Assembly (NCBI RefSeq): GCF_030272615.1
Contig: NC_081413.1
Coordinates: 551,455,136-551,519,135 of the forward strand
DNA from: Cryptomeria japonica
Taxonomy: Eukaryota; Streptophyta; Pinopsida; Cupressales; Cupressaceae
Direction of reading: 5' to 3'
Length of the DNA: 64,000 nt
Part shown: positions 1 through 11,757 of the stretch, one piece after another
How positions within the stretch are numbered: the stretch's first letter is position 1
Layout of the letters: the number at the start of each line of letters is the position of its first letter
Made by a program: the position numbers and the translations under genes
Notes under the pieces: generated by a model
What the model was told of the DNA's origin: nothing
Seen by the model: only the letters and a program-made list of their open reading frames with translations
Database searches by the model: none

Positions 1-1013
1 ATGTATCTCTATGCATGTGTAATGCAATCTTTATAAAAATAAAAAAAATCACCTTTTCTTTGTCTATTTTGTTTTAGTTCTCTGGGCCTCATGGCGGGGT
101 GTGACATAATCTCTTGCTTTATTTTCCAAGCACGGTTTTAAGAAAACTAAATAAAAATATTGGAGATGAATGTTAGACCAATACTACATTATATTCACTG
201 GTGGAAGTGGGTGAGTGCACTTCCTAGTGCAAAATAGTAAAAAAAATATGTTTTAATCTAGTTAAGCTATAACTTACTCTTTTATGCTTATAAGTTTTTT
301 GATTTGATATTTGTCATACTCATATACTTGTTCTATAGGTTGGCCCAGATAGTTTTCAACACTATTAAACAACAAAAATCGTGGCCACTCTACATTTCTA
401 CAACCTGTGGACTTGTAGTCATCAACCTACATCAAGACAATAGCATATGTTTATCAATAAACTATAATCTTAGACTTGGATACAAAGACAAATACCATAG
501 TAGTTAAATTGCATAGTTGTTATCCAATACACAAACAATCTAGGTTAGGAATCATCATAATGAGATGGGAAGACCTAAAATTATGTTGTAGCATCATATA
601 TTTCAATATTAAATCATTGTGTGATAATGTTTTCACCCTCCAATAAATTAGATTATATATGATTATATAATACTTACTTCTCAGCCAACTTTGCCCCAAC
701 TCATTTCTTCTATTACTTTTTACTATTATTATTATCAAGTTTTTTATATTATTAGGTACTTGCTTAATTCAAAATGCCCATTCTCACTCATTTGGGTTTG
801 AATCGCAATCACTTTTTCATGACTCTGGTTATTTTTTGATGAATACACGGTGGCATTATTATGTTTTTTTATTTGTGCCCCTATTATTCAGAATTTGTAG
901 CTTTATCAATTTTTTGCTACTTAGTAGATCTCATTTTTTGAACTTCCACATGTTTGTTTGAGCTCATAGACATTTTTCTTAGTGCTATTTTTGAATCGAT
1001 AAATGTTGCATCT
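1..1013. other. AT-rich spacer, no gene seen
   Basis: AT-rich sequence with short homopolymer runs. The open frames here are under 75 codons and show no motif I recognise. I see no RNA gene or repeat copy. Confidence 0.6.
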
Positions 1014-1225
1014 TTAGAGTCTCTTCTATCTTCTTACATTATAACTATTGATTAACTACATATGGAGATCCATTACAAGCTCAATCTCTCTATCTTTTTT
1101 AATAGTTAAAGCAAAAACACAGAACTTCTTCCTTACATTAGTCCCAATTGCCCAGGTGACCTTAGTTGAAAGAAATAACAACACAACAATGACAAACTCT
1201 TCCTCTATTAACCCCAACTGCCTCG
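1014..1225. repeat. Degenerate direct repeat, copy 1
   Basis: This segment matches 2002-2155 in the same orientation. Shared blocks include TTAGAGTCT at the start, GGAGATCCATT in the middle, CCTCTCTATCTT-like text and an AACCCCA-TTGCCTC-like end. Copy 1 has about 60 extra bases near 1143-1203. The two copies flank the 5S-like segment at 1829-1912 only on its left side and immediate right side, so they are not obviously its terminal repeats. Family unknown. Confidence 0.55.
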
Positions 1226-1647
1226 AGAAGGATTGCATGGCTATATTGGAATATATAGATATCTTAGTTTCATAGTATTTACTATTTACTATTTACTAGA
1301 ATAATTCATGATACATCTAATAAGCATGATTCATCAAACACTTAAAATTTTGTATAGAACAAAAAATTATGCTACTTCATAAAGAATACATTAACATTAA
1401 TGATTTTATGGTTACAGGTTTAAATGTTGCATTTGACTGTTCCAATCCATTAAATTTAAAATTCAAGGATTTCAAAGATACAATATTTCATACACCAAAA
1501 TGTGTTATAAAATTTACACTCAAATAGAAGGACAAATGTCGATAATTAATCAACTCTTTCTAACTAGTGAATTGTCATTTCTCAAGTCACTAAATTTCAT
1601 TTCCCGTGTTGTGCTTTTGGCATGCCATACCTCGTCAACTCAAATTT
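1226..1647. other. AT-rich spacer, no gene seen
   Basis: Non-coding AT-rich sequence between the direct repeat and the inverted repeat arm at 1648. Nothing recognisable. Confidence 0.5.
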
Positions 1648-1965
1648 TGATAAGTAGGAGGTATTTTCCATAGCAAATCAAACTATGATATTGCTATCAG
1701 GGTTCAACTGTGTAGTTTTTTAGTCAAACTCATTGACCCATGTTTCATGAGTAGTGGTTCACAAGAACCCATCTCTCATGAGAATGAATGATCCACTTAG
1801 CACTCATTGCATCTAGGTGATGCTCACAGGGGTGAAGCATTGGGACTTCCCGGGAGGTCACTCATCCCAGTATTGTTCCAACTCAAGCACGCTTAACCAC
1901 GAAGTTCCCTCCAAGGTTAAACCCATTGAGCTTGCAACCCCATTTGAAAAACCTCCTACTTATCA
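1648..1965. repeat. Inverted-repeat-bounded segment around the 5S-like core
   Basis: The 15-mer TGATAAGTAGGAGGT at 1648-1662 recurs in perfect inverted orientation at 1951-1965. The arms carry on, less exactly, into a T-rich then CAAAT-like stretch. The 318-bp segment between the outer ends holds the 5S-derived core. Possible readings are a short element with terminal inverted repeats, or two pieces of the same element in opposite orientation. I see no clear target-site duplication. Confidence 0.5.
1829..1912 (-). repeat. 5S rRNA-derived segment (Cassandra-like)
   Basis: On the minus strand this matches the 3' two-thirds of plant 5S rRNA. It reads GAACTTCGTGGTTAAGCGTG, then a CTTGAG-like stretch, then GGGATGAGTGACCTCCCGGG and AAGTCC, ending in CACCCC. 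These are the A box, intermediate element and C box region of the internal pol III promoter. The 5' third of 5S rRNA is missing and single bases differ from the canonical gene, so this is not a normal 5S gene. In plants, LTRs of the Cassandra TRIM family are known to carry such 5S-derived sequence. The flanks here do not show clear paired LTRs, so membership is an inference. Confidence 0.75.
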
Positions 1966-2155
1966 ATTGATGATCTTAAGGGGCCTTATAATGAAGTGTT
2001 GTTAGAGTCTTTTTTATCCTCTCACATCATAACTCTTCACAAATTGTGTGGAGATCCATTGTACAAGTTCAGCCTCTCTATCTTCTCCAATTTTTAAAGT
2101 GAAAACAAAGAAATTCTTCCCTTATATTAGTCTTAACCCCAGTTGCCTCCCATAA

Positions 2156-2775
2156 TATTTACCCAAAAATTAGCTAAAAAAAGAAGCAAGCTTTCTATTT
2201 TGTGAGTATTTCTTTGATTTCATGACTATAATCATAGTCATAAAACATCCCCACAATGCGGTAATGTTATTTCCATGTTCAAGTGTTCTATTCATGTTAG
2301 ATTTGTATTTTGAGGTCTAAATCATAGTACTACAACATTGTTTGTATTCCTATTGGATTTGTACCATAATCTCTGATTTGAAAGACCATCAATGATTGTT
2401 GACTAGAAGTTTTTGTGTATGAAGGAAATTCATCATGCTGATCACATAAATAGGCAACCACAAAAACTAATATAAATAGCAAATTCAATCATGACAATAA
2501 TAAAAGCCTACTAATAAATTCAACAACGAAGATGAATCCAAAACAATTAAGAACTCCCTACAGAATCCAAGCATGCCGCTTTTATTGCTCTTCTTCTCCT
2601 TAATGCACAATATGGTTCTAGCTCTCAAAGTTACACAATACCTGCATAATAAGGGCACAATAATTCAAATATTAAAGCATTTACTTATTAAATTGCCACA
2701 AATATTATTGAAACACGTTACTATATTAAAATGCAATGATAAATTGCAAAAAAGTCATAATGAATAGGTAGCCTT
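2156..2775. other. AT-rich spacer, no gene seen
   Basis: Non-coding. The longest open frame is 64 codons and has no recognisable motif. Confidence 0.5.
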
Positions 2776-3110
2776 TATGGGCCGACTATACATGACAATT
2801 GGGTTTTTCAAACACTACTAACTCTAGTAGTCAGGGCTCAAAAATTAAAACACAAGGAAATTGCCCTTATTAAGGTACAATGGGTTTTTATTCAGGGATA
2901 TTTTGGCCAGTGTGCTATCTCTTGTTAACCACCATTGGGAAAATGGGCATGCTCAGACCTGTAGAGCCAAGTGGTGTTGAAGACCTATACCTACATCACT
3001 TAAACAACATTATGGATCCCTGTACATGTTCATCATATCTGAAGCACACATATCTAAATATAATATTCCCCAATTGGCGTCAACATAATAACATGGTCAA
3101 TATATAATCC
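2776..3110. repeat. Diverged repeat related to 53030-53220
   Basis: The block CCATTGGGA ... CTCAGACCT ... AGCCAAGTGGTGTTGAAG ... TACCTACA near 2930-2995 aligns with a block near 53135-53205 with the same order and spacing. Both are followed by long runs rich in CATCATAA and ATAACAT. I take them as old copies of one repeat family, probably part of an LTR or an untranslated internal region. No coding capacity is seen. Confidence 0.5.
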
Positions 3111-3924
3111 ATCATCATAACATAATAAACATCATTACTAAATCATAATAATCATATCAAACCAAATGTAATAAACTATTGAATCTAACATGTATATTAT
3201 CACTTGCAATTATAAGCATTTAATATCTTAAACTAAATAATATAACATAAGATATCATTTGCTACATCTTAACCACTGGTTGAATCAACTTTTCATTCTA
3301 ACATTCATATCAACATCTCAATATGATATTTATGAATCATGAGATCAATCTATCTCAACAATCATTTGATTTAGAGAACACAATTAGTCCATGTTGAACC
3401 ATAACAACAAACTCGATAGGTCTTATATCCAAATTAGGAAAAGTGTCGCATCACATCACCCTCAAGATCATAATCAACTACAATACATAAGTTCACACAC
3501 CCAATCATGAGAAGGTAAACACATAATTCAATGAAACCGCACCATCATGATCAACATGAAGCAACCTAACACATCACTCAACCATAATTAGAGAATAACA
3601 TATTTAAAAGTAAAAACTATAATAAGAACCCAAGAGAAACATCTAGCATCAAAGCATCCACAAACAAGGTCACATCATCATAAACTAGCAATTGCACCTA
3701 AAGTGGTATGGAAGTTCAACAAAAATTATGGTATATTTTTTACATACATTTGTGTTGTGCATGAAGTCAATTGGTAGGCCATTTAGCAAATGATGTTGTT
3801 TGCATGGAGAAGTGATTGCTTTAAATCAACTATGCATCAACTTACAAAGATCAAAACATGACTGAACAACCTCTGAATAAGAAAGATATAAAAGCTCCAT
3901 TACCAATAGGCTCATGTCATTTAA
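3111..3924. other. AT-rich spacer, no gene seen
   Basis: Rich in CATCATAA-like words. No open frame of note and no recognised repeat end. Confidence 0.5.
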
Positions 3925-4260
3925 GTAATATGCAGAGGGAGAGAGGGGGGAGGATAGGGATAGGGATTGAAAGGAGAGAAAGAGAGGGGTAAGGAGATAA
4001 AGATGGCGAGGAAGATAACAATGAAAATGGAGATGGATATGGAGAGGGAGAGATAAAAGAAAGAGGAGAAAGGGATAGATACATATGAAAGAGATAAATA
4101 TATAGAGAGAAAGAGATAAATATACAGAGAGGGAGAGATAGAAAGATAAATATAGGGATAGGAAGTGATAGAGAGAGAGGTAGAGAGGGAAATATAAGGA
4201 TAGAGAGATATGGAGATAAAAATATAAAAATAGAGGAAGAGATGGAAGAAGAAATATGAA
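3925..4260 (+). repeat. Purine-rich GA/GATA tract
   Basis: About 330 bp made almost only of A and G with interspersed T: irregular GAGA, GATA and GGGA units. The minus strand is open for about 150 codons, but the product would be a Ser/Leu/Tyr low-complexity string, so I do not call a gene. A closely similar tract lies at 13807-14335, on the other side of the copia element that starts at 4268. Confidence 0.85.
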
Positions 4261-4267
4261 GAGATGG

Positions 4268-4495
4268 AGTCTAAAGTCCTCAAAATTAAATTTAAACCTT
4301 TCATCGTACCCTTAAAAATGGAAACTTTAATATCTTCAAAACTAACTAGCATCTTGAGACAAAAATTTACCACCATGCTTATCTAGCCAATTCGAAGCTT
4401 TGAGGAGAATTTCTCACCATTTCATGCTCAAATGAAAACTTACTATAAATAGTATCCTCATGTAAATGCAAGGTTGAGACACAATTTTCCCAACA
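4268..4495 (-). repeat. 3' LTR copy of copia A
   Basis: It matches 13578-13806 over about 228 bp. Shared landmarks are TTTAAACCTTTCATCG, a CTATAAATAGTA TATA-like motif and the minus-strand LTR start TGTTGGGAAAA. It is shorter than the 5' copy. The bases just inside, CAAGTGAGATAA on the minus strand, fit a copia polypurine tract. Confidence 0.85.
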
Positions 4496-4549
4496 TTATC
4501 TCACTTGTCTAACACCTTGCAAGAGCAAAGGGAGTATCAACACAATAAA

Positions 4550-5316
4550 TTAGTTGTTAGGGGCCATGAGGCCCATAGACTCCAAACACCATATGAACTT
4601 CTTTGTGCTCACAGCCTTAGTTAAAGAATCTGTAACATTCATCAAATTTTCTACCTTAACCAGCTTAACCTTGCCATATTTGACCATATCTCTAACAAAA
4701 TAATATTGAACATCAATGTGTTTGGTCTGGGCATGAAATGTCGGGTTCTTAGCTAGGCAAATTGCACTCTGACTTTCATTGCACCCTATTTTTATTCCAA
4801 TGTGTGAAGACAGTCTCTTAAGCCAAATGGCTTCTTTACAAGCATGAGAAGCTGCCATATACTCTACTTCTGTAGTGGACAAAGCAACCACAGTCTGTCA
4901 CTTACTCATCCAACTAATTGCACCACCAAATAAAGTGAACAAATAAAAACTAGTGGGATTTATACTATAAATATCACCTGCCTAGTTTGAATCCATATAA
5001 CCATGAATATCAAGGAAATCACATCTCCAACCAAATTACCATGATAACACAAAGAATACTCTGAGGTACCCTTCAAATATCTGAAGACTCTTTTGACTAC
5101 ATCCTAATGAAATCTACCAGGATTAGACATATATTTGGAAAGAACTCCCATTGCTTGGGCAATGTCTAGTCTAGTACGGACCATAGCATACATCAAACTT
5201 CAAACTGCACTCTGGTAAGGCACTATGCTCATGTCTTCCATCTTTGATGGATATGTAGGACAATCTGAAACAGATATTTTTGTTCCAATTGTAAAGGGAA
5301 CACATAATGGTCTACA
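4550..5316 (-). pseudogene. Copia A RNase H region
   Basis: Minus-strand translation gives copia signatures such as the TEVEYMAASHACKEAIWL block, NPTFHAQTKHIDV and, upstream, a YLKGT-like block and PYQSAV. This is the RT-to-RNase H end of a copia polyprotein, just before the 3' LTR. Not functional. Confidence 0.85.
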
Positions 5317-5323
5317 ACCATAA

Positions 5324-8300
5324 TGGTATATGATAAGTAATGTGATTCTTAAGGAAATGATAGTCTTAATCATAGTAATAGTTTTGTATAGATTCATAAT
5401 GTATTATATTGAATGAATGATGTAAGAATGGTAATTTAGGAACATTGATTTGGTGTTATAAAATGAACTTAGAGATTGAGACATTATTCTTTAAGTAGTG
5501 ACATTGTGTAAAGACATAAATCAATCTATAAGACATAATCTACTCTTTATTCATAAATAAACTCATTGGTCAATTAAGAAGTCTATTTCATACATAATAT
5601 AACAGAATATCAATAAGTTGATAAAACAATCATAGATATACAAATTTCATGTAAAATGAAATATACAAATTTCTCAATATATATATCCTTATTCCCTACT
5701 TGGGCTTTCATATTGCCTTAAGTAATATACAAATAGAAAGAAGGTGAGATACATCCGTCGATCTCCATTTTGAGTTGCTTCCTTTCAGTCCTTAAAACGA
5801 AGACGAGAACAAGATTCAGGCACTTTTTCCTTCCAACCTTGAAGCTTACGCTTCCCCGAAATTCTTGGTCAATCAAGAATACCCGACCCTGCACGAATTG
5901 TTTTAACCAAAAAAATTGAAAGGCAAGAGGGAATCTGGTGCGTGTCTAGATGATACAAACATTTTCATTTTTCTAATTCTTTTAAGAAATAAGAATTCAT
6001 TATCAATCAAGGATATGGTAGAGAGCATGAAATAAAGAATTCCATCTATTTCTATGGATAATTCAAATCATTACTCGATCGAGTATAATGCCATGCACAA
6101 CAAAAATAAATAGTTGGAAAAAGCAACTATTCTCTCTAAGAATCCATATTCGGCACCCGTCTCGGAAGGTAACTTTCTATACACAAGCCTATCCATAGCT
6201 CGGTTCCCACAAACAAGAATACATTTTAAGAATACAATCTTTTAACTAATTGATATAACATCTTCCCTATCACTTTCATAAATTAAACCCTATTTCTTTA
6301 CTTTCTCATAAATGAATACAATCTTTCGTAATTTGAAAAGCAAATATAATTTTATCGACAACATTCGAATAAATACAAAGTAAGAAGACAATATTTCGCT
6401 TTTCAATTCTAGTTTCCTATTTATTGCAATATAAAATACAATGCTTAAGAAGACAATCTTTCATTAGATCGAATTTGAAAGAATCAATCTTTTATTACTA
6501 CCAATCCTATCTGACAGGAAGCAATCTTTCATGGATAAACAAATATACATCTGAAAGAAGACAATCTTTCCCTTCTATCTTTCAAGCAATTTAAAGACAA
6601 GAATTAAATATTAAAGTGTAACACATGTATGTATCTTTACATAGAATTTGAATAAAATGAGCACACATTCTTTTATTCAATTATCAAAACATTTAAATAA
6701 CATAATCATCAACGTGCATTCCATTTCTTATGGTTTAGAATTCTAAGTTTATATCGCCTAAGCTCTCTATATTCCCATGCGTCCTAGTCTATTTACCTCT
6801 TTTCTCAAACATCACTATTTAACAAGTCATAATCCCAATATTTCATCTTTTTCGTAGTTCAATTCCAGAGTCTCTCTTTCTATCCTCTGACTCTGTTTCT
6901 AGAGGATTGGGTGATCTAATTTCTAAGAGTTTCAATAAGTTTTATCAACAAACTTTCATAAAATATATCATTAATGCATCTATATTTGCATGATCGTAAT
7001 TTAAACAATTATAAATTGATTCATATTGTGACTCTAACTCTTCCATTAAAATATTTCATAAATCTAAATCTAGATCATTCTTTATCCCTTAAATCTCTTC
7101 AACAAAACATACTAGATTTGAGCCTACCTCAAGAAGCACGATCCATGGCTATTACGATCCTTGATAACTTCAAATTGTTTGCAATATGTCCGGATTCCAA
7201 TGCTTCCCTTCTCGGTGCTCTTTTATCTCACGAGCTCTCTATTCCTAGTCCTTATCCTTTCTATATTCTGACAATTCCTCTGATAATAGTAAGGTAATTA
7301 ACACTCATTCACGAGCGTAACCTCTAAGTTCGACACTAAATCAGAGATGATCATCCTTGATCTTTTACGACTCGGTCGTAAACACATCAAAATCTCCATT
7401 ATTCTATTCTCTCTCATCTCTGTCACTCTTCTTCGTTCTTGCTTTCCTCTTTCTTGCTTCTCACTAACTTCCTACCTTCTTCTATATTCCATTCTCCAAT
7501 CCTTCCTAATCGTTTATCTCTATTCTTTCTACTCTTTTCTTGTCGTTCTTCCTCTCTCGTGTGTCTTTCGTGTCTCTCTCTATCCATCTCTCTATCCTAT
7601 GTCTCTATTTATTCTAAATTCCCCTATGATCTTTACCAAATTAGAGGCTCGGTTAAGGTTATTAATTTGAAGTCTTCTTTTGCATTACGATGATTCTTCC
7701 ACTTAAATCTCTCAAGTCTTTACTATGCTATCAGTTTATCCTTATCTCTAGTCTACACGTCTTGGAGAGATGGCAGTTTTAGTTATATCTTCTACAGTTT
7801 GGAGTAGATGAGTCGACCATGCATCGAGGAGTTGCAACTTCCTATCGTTGGCATCCCTAATTCCATGGCACCACGTGCCTGCTAATTCTTCCCTCTGTAG
7901 TTATATGCCAAAGATCATGGACTACTTCCCATTTATCATCGTGGAAAACTATTAGTTATCTACAGTCACTATTAGAGGAGTGTCTGCTATCACGTGGTTG
8001 ATTGCTTGCTTGGTGGAGGGGTCGGCAACGTTAAATACATCTACAAACACTTAAGTGTTTGTTATATGCAAGATTATTGCCTTTGCTGCTAAGTTTACTA
8101 CCATGATTATCCACGTTGATGGATATCCAAACTCTTAGTCTGTGTTAACCGTTAGTCTACGTGCCTAGTCGGCCACCTTTATCGACTCCTAACTAACATG
8201 TGACATAGTCGCTAACCTATGTCTAATTCAAACCCGCCACCTTGCATATTATAAATATAAATTTATATATATAATAAATAACTATATTATATATATTGTT

Positions 8301-9554
8301 CATGATTATATTAAAGAAAGTTTAAACTTAAAACGGTTTTTGAAATCAAGTATATAATCATAATTTTGTATATGTATATTCATAAATACATTATTATGAA
8401 TGGTCATGTTTGTATAATAAGATAATAATCACATAAGCATAATTCAAATATTCACGCATAATTCATATTCACTTCTCTATATATATGTACGTATATGTAT
8501 GTACGATTGAATCGTAGTTATCTAACTACCATGCATATAAAACTTGTATCATTGTAAACAAAACAATCATTAATAAAATTACATTTTCTTATACAAAAGA
8601 CAATAAATCATTCTATATAAAGAACGTTAAGTCGTTAAATCACTAACTCTTTTCCATAATATTTAACTTATAAATAATCATCAAATTTATATGCATATGA
8701 AATTTATACAATTACCTAATTGACGAGATCATTAAAACTTATTTCTTAACGAATAAAATAATCAACTTCATACCATAGAAATCATGTCGACTTAAAGTTC
8801 GCATTCCAAATCAGATTAAATAAAAATGTTAAATTGCTAACTAATCAACCCTAATTTACAACTATTGAACATTTTCAAATATGAATTCAATATAACGACC
8901 AATTTTTACTCAAATTATTTCAATTTAAAATAAGCATCGACAAAGTCACAATTCAAACAATAATGCTTTAACAAGGTCATATTTGCACAAACAATTTCCT
9001 ATTGTGGTGTGTGAGATTCCCCTAGTCTACTGAAGTCATAAGTTAAAAACAACTCTACCTGAATCATGTTCTCGCCTTCAACTTCGTTCACCTGTCCCTG
9101 CATCACTTGCACTCAATAATTCATCAGCATTTACGATCCCCAATTAAAATTATTACTGACCATTCAATTGTATACAAATCATTTCAGTACATTCGATCTC
9201 CTATCTTATTTCATTAATAGTTCTATTTTCATTTCATTTCGATTTTGTTTGAAAAATAAACATTATTTTCCTAATCAAATAATTATGGAAAAATAGGGTT
9301 CGTGACACGTTGAGATACCCTAGGGGAATGGATGTGATGTTATCTTTATGTATGCTTGCATAATATGATGTTATGATTATGATTATGATGTTCTATGCAT
9401 TCTTGTGACTAGTAAATGATGCATTCAATGTGTATATGTTAGATAAATATAGTTGCATATGTTGTTGTATAGATGTTTTAGAAAAAAAATTATCTTTGTT
9501 TGTGGTTAGATTATGTATATTTCTTTAGGGTATTTTGGCAAGCATTAGATCTGG
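5324..9554. mobile_element. 4.2 kb non-coding insertion inside copia A
   Basis: The copia reading stops at about 9561 and resumes at about 5317. The hexamer CCATAA stands at both junctions (5318-5323 and 9555-9560), as expected of a target-site duplication. The insert has no coding region I recognise. It contains degenerate repeats of AAGAAGACAATCTTTC between about 6380 and 6570, a pyrimidine-rich stretch near 7380-7640, and a right-hand 240 bp that matches 49611-49830. Its class is unclear: a large solo LTR or a non-autonomous LTR element is most likely, but canonical TG/CA ends are not obvious. Confidence 0.65.
9310..9553 (-). repeat. Segment shared with 49611-49830
   Basis: Read on the minus strand, it begins TAATGCTTGCCAAA, followed by a TACCCTA-AGAAATA stretch. 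It ends with a CCCTAGGGTA-CTC-AACGT stretch, then TGTCACGAACCC. The 49.6 kb copy has the same two end blocks in plus orientation with a looser AT-rich middle. The match stops at AACGT in both places. Confidence 0.6.
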
Positions 9555-9569
9555 CCATAAAACTGAATT

Positions 9570-10400
9570 TACATAATTACTCTAGCCTAGCCATAGCTTT
9601 CTATTCACTCTATCTTTTCTAATTTCCATCCCAAGAATGTTTTTCACTACACCAAGATCTTCCATTTCAAATTTAGCAGCAAGTTGAGACTTTAGTTCTG
9701 AAATCATACCTTTCCCTTTACCAATAAATAACCCATCATCAACATATAGTTCAATGTACATGAAATAATCACCATCGGATTTATAATAAATACAGTTATT
9801 TGATTTAGAATGTTTAAATCCCAAACTCAACACATATGTATCAAATTTTGGGTACCACACCCTAAGACTCTATTTGAGGCCATACAAAGATTTCTTCAAT
9901 TTATAGACCAAATTACTTTTACCTTTTACCACACATTTCTCTTTGGTTGTGTCCTATAAATATCCTCCTCTAAATCACCACGAAGGAAAACAATTTTCAC
10001 ATCCATTTTCTCAACATCTAAATCATAAGCAACAATAATAGAAAGCAAAAATCTAATTGATGTCATTTTTGCAACAAGAGAAAATATCTCACCATGATCA
10101 ACACCCTCAGCCTGAGAGTAGCCTTTTGCAACCAACCTTGATTTATACCTCTCAATGCCTCCATCTAAACCAATCTTTTTCTTGAATGTTCACCCATTTC
10201 CAACCAACAAGTTTTCATCCTTCAGGCAACAGTACAAGATTCCACGTGTCATTCTTTTTCAAAGTCGTCGTTTCTTCTTCCATAACAATATTCCAGGATT
10301 CTGCATCATTCATACCTAATGCCTCTTCTACAGATCTTGGTTCATCCACATTAGTATTCAAAGCAAAAATACATCTCCAATCATTAGGTGAATACCTTTC
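9570..10400 (-). pseudogene. Copia A reverse transcriptase region
   Basis: Minus-strand fragments read KNDTWNLV and KWV at the start, YSQAEGVDHGE and FSLVAKMTSIRFLL in the middle, then YIELYVDDGLFIG with the YVDD catalytic motif and LGMEIRKDR. These are copia RT landmarks. The domain ends at the nested insertion. Not functional. Confidence 0.85.
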
Positions 10401-10542
10401 AGGTGGTTATCTAATTCTTGTGGACCTTCAAACAAGTTGAGTTGGAGGTTCTTCCTCCTCTTTTGAAGATTCGGAGCTAGATGAGCTCTCCTCAACTTTT
10501 TTCAGGTGTAGAAGAGAATTGAATCACATCTTCCTACTTAGT

Positions 10543-11530
10543 CTATTCTGGTTGCAATCTAACAAAAGGAGATTTAGTGTCTCTAAAAATAACACTTCTA
10601 CTATGTATTACCTTTTGTACAACAAGGTCCCAAAGCTTGTATCCTTTCACACCATAACCATATTCGATGAAGATACATTTCACAACCTTGTTCTCCAACT
10701 TTGTTCGCTTCTCCTTTGGCATATGTGCATATGTCTCACAACCAAAAACTCTAGGATGCCTCAATGAAGGGTTGTGACCTGACCATGCTTCCATAGGCAT
10801 TTATCAACAAGAGTTTATGTAGAAGACCTATTAATCAAGTAGCAAACAGTGGCAACAACTTTAGCCCAAATTTTTTGTTCTAGACTGGCACCACTTAGTA
10901 TACTCCTAGCCTTCTCCATCGGTGTCTTGTTCATTCTTTCTACAACTCCATTCTTCAGTGGAGAATATGGAGTTGTCTTTTGTCTATTAATGCCACAGTC
11001 TTTACATAATCTATCAAAATAATTAGAACAAAATTCACCGCCATTATTAGTCCTCAAACATTTAATTTTCTTTCTAGTCTACAACTCAACCATTGCTTTA
11101 AATTCTTTAAAATGAAAACTTTAGATTTACTCTTTAGAAAGTATACCCATGTCCTACTAAAATCATCAATAAATGAAACATAATATGTGGATTTTCCAAG
11201 GGAAGGAACATCTATAGGACAAAACACATCAGAATGAATAAGATTCAAAACACCACAAGATTTATGAGAACTTGAGTAAAACTGAACACAATTTTGTTTT
11301 TCATAAATTCAATGCTCACAGAAATCAAAGTCAAGATTAAAATCATTCAAAACTTCAACAAGGTTTTTATTTTTCAAGGTCCTTAGACCCTTTTCTCCAA
11401 TGTGGCCAAGCCTCTGGTGCCATAACATAGTCTTCTCTGCAGGTAACTTTGTTTTAGAAGAAAGATCACCCTTAGGTACCCATAAGCCATGTCCATTCAC
11501 TGAAGGTGAAACCCTCAAATATTTTAACAA
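10543..11530 (-). pseudogene. Copia A GAG-pre-integrase and integrase
   Basis: From high to low coordinates: WHQRLGHIGEKGL (GAG-pre-integrase with zinc-binding His), IHSDVFCPIDVPSLG, YYVSFIDDFSRTWVYFLK, RTNNGGEFCS and QKTTPYSPLKNGVVERMN of the integrase core, then the HPRVFGCETYAHMPKEKR C-terminal block. This order is typical of copia integrase. Fossil. Confidence 0.88.
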
Positions 11531-11757
11531 AGTATCAACAAATTTATTTTTTACAAAAGTGTTATTACACTTAATAGTGTATGCTTATAGCTTATACAAA
11601 GTGTCATACCTGACACCTCTAGTAATCACCATAGCACCCTTATTCATCTTACATCCTGCATTAGAAATGACTGCCTGCACACTTATATCTATCAGTTTGC
11701 TCATAGATAATAAATTTTATTTTAATCCAGGGACATGCAACACATCGCTAATCCTTT

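Noticed and set aside
1829-1912. Functional 5S rRNA gene
   Set aside because: The first third of the gene is missing and there is no tandem array.
3921-4376. 151-codon minus-strand frame
   Set aside because: Low-complexity product of a purine tract that runs into an LTR.
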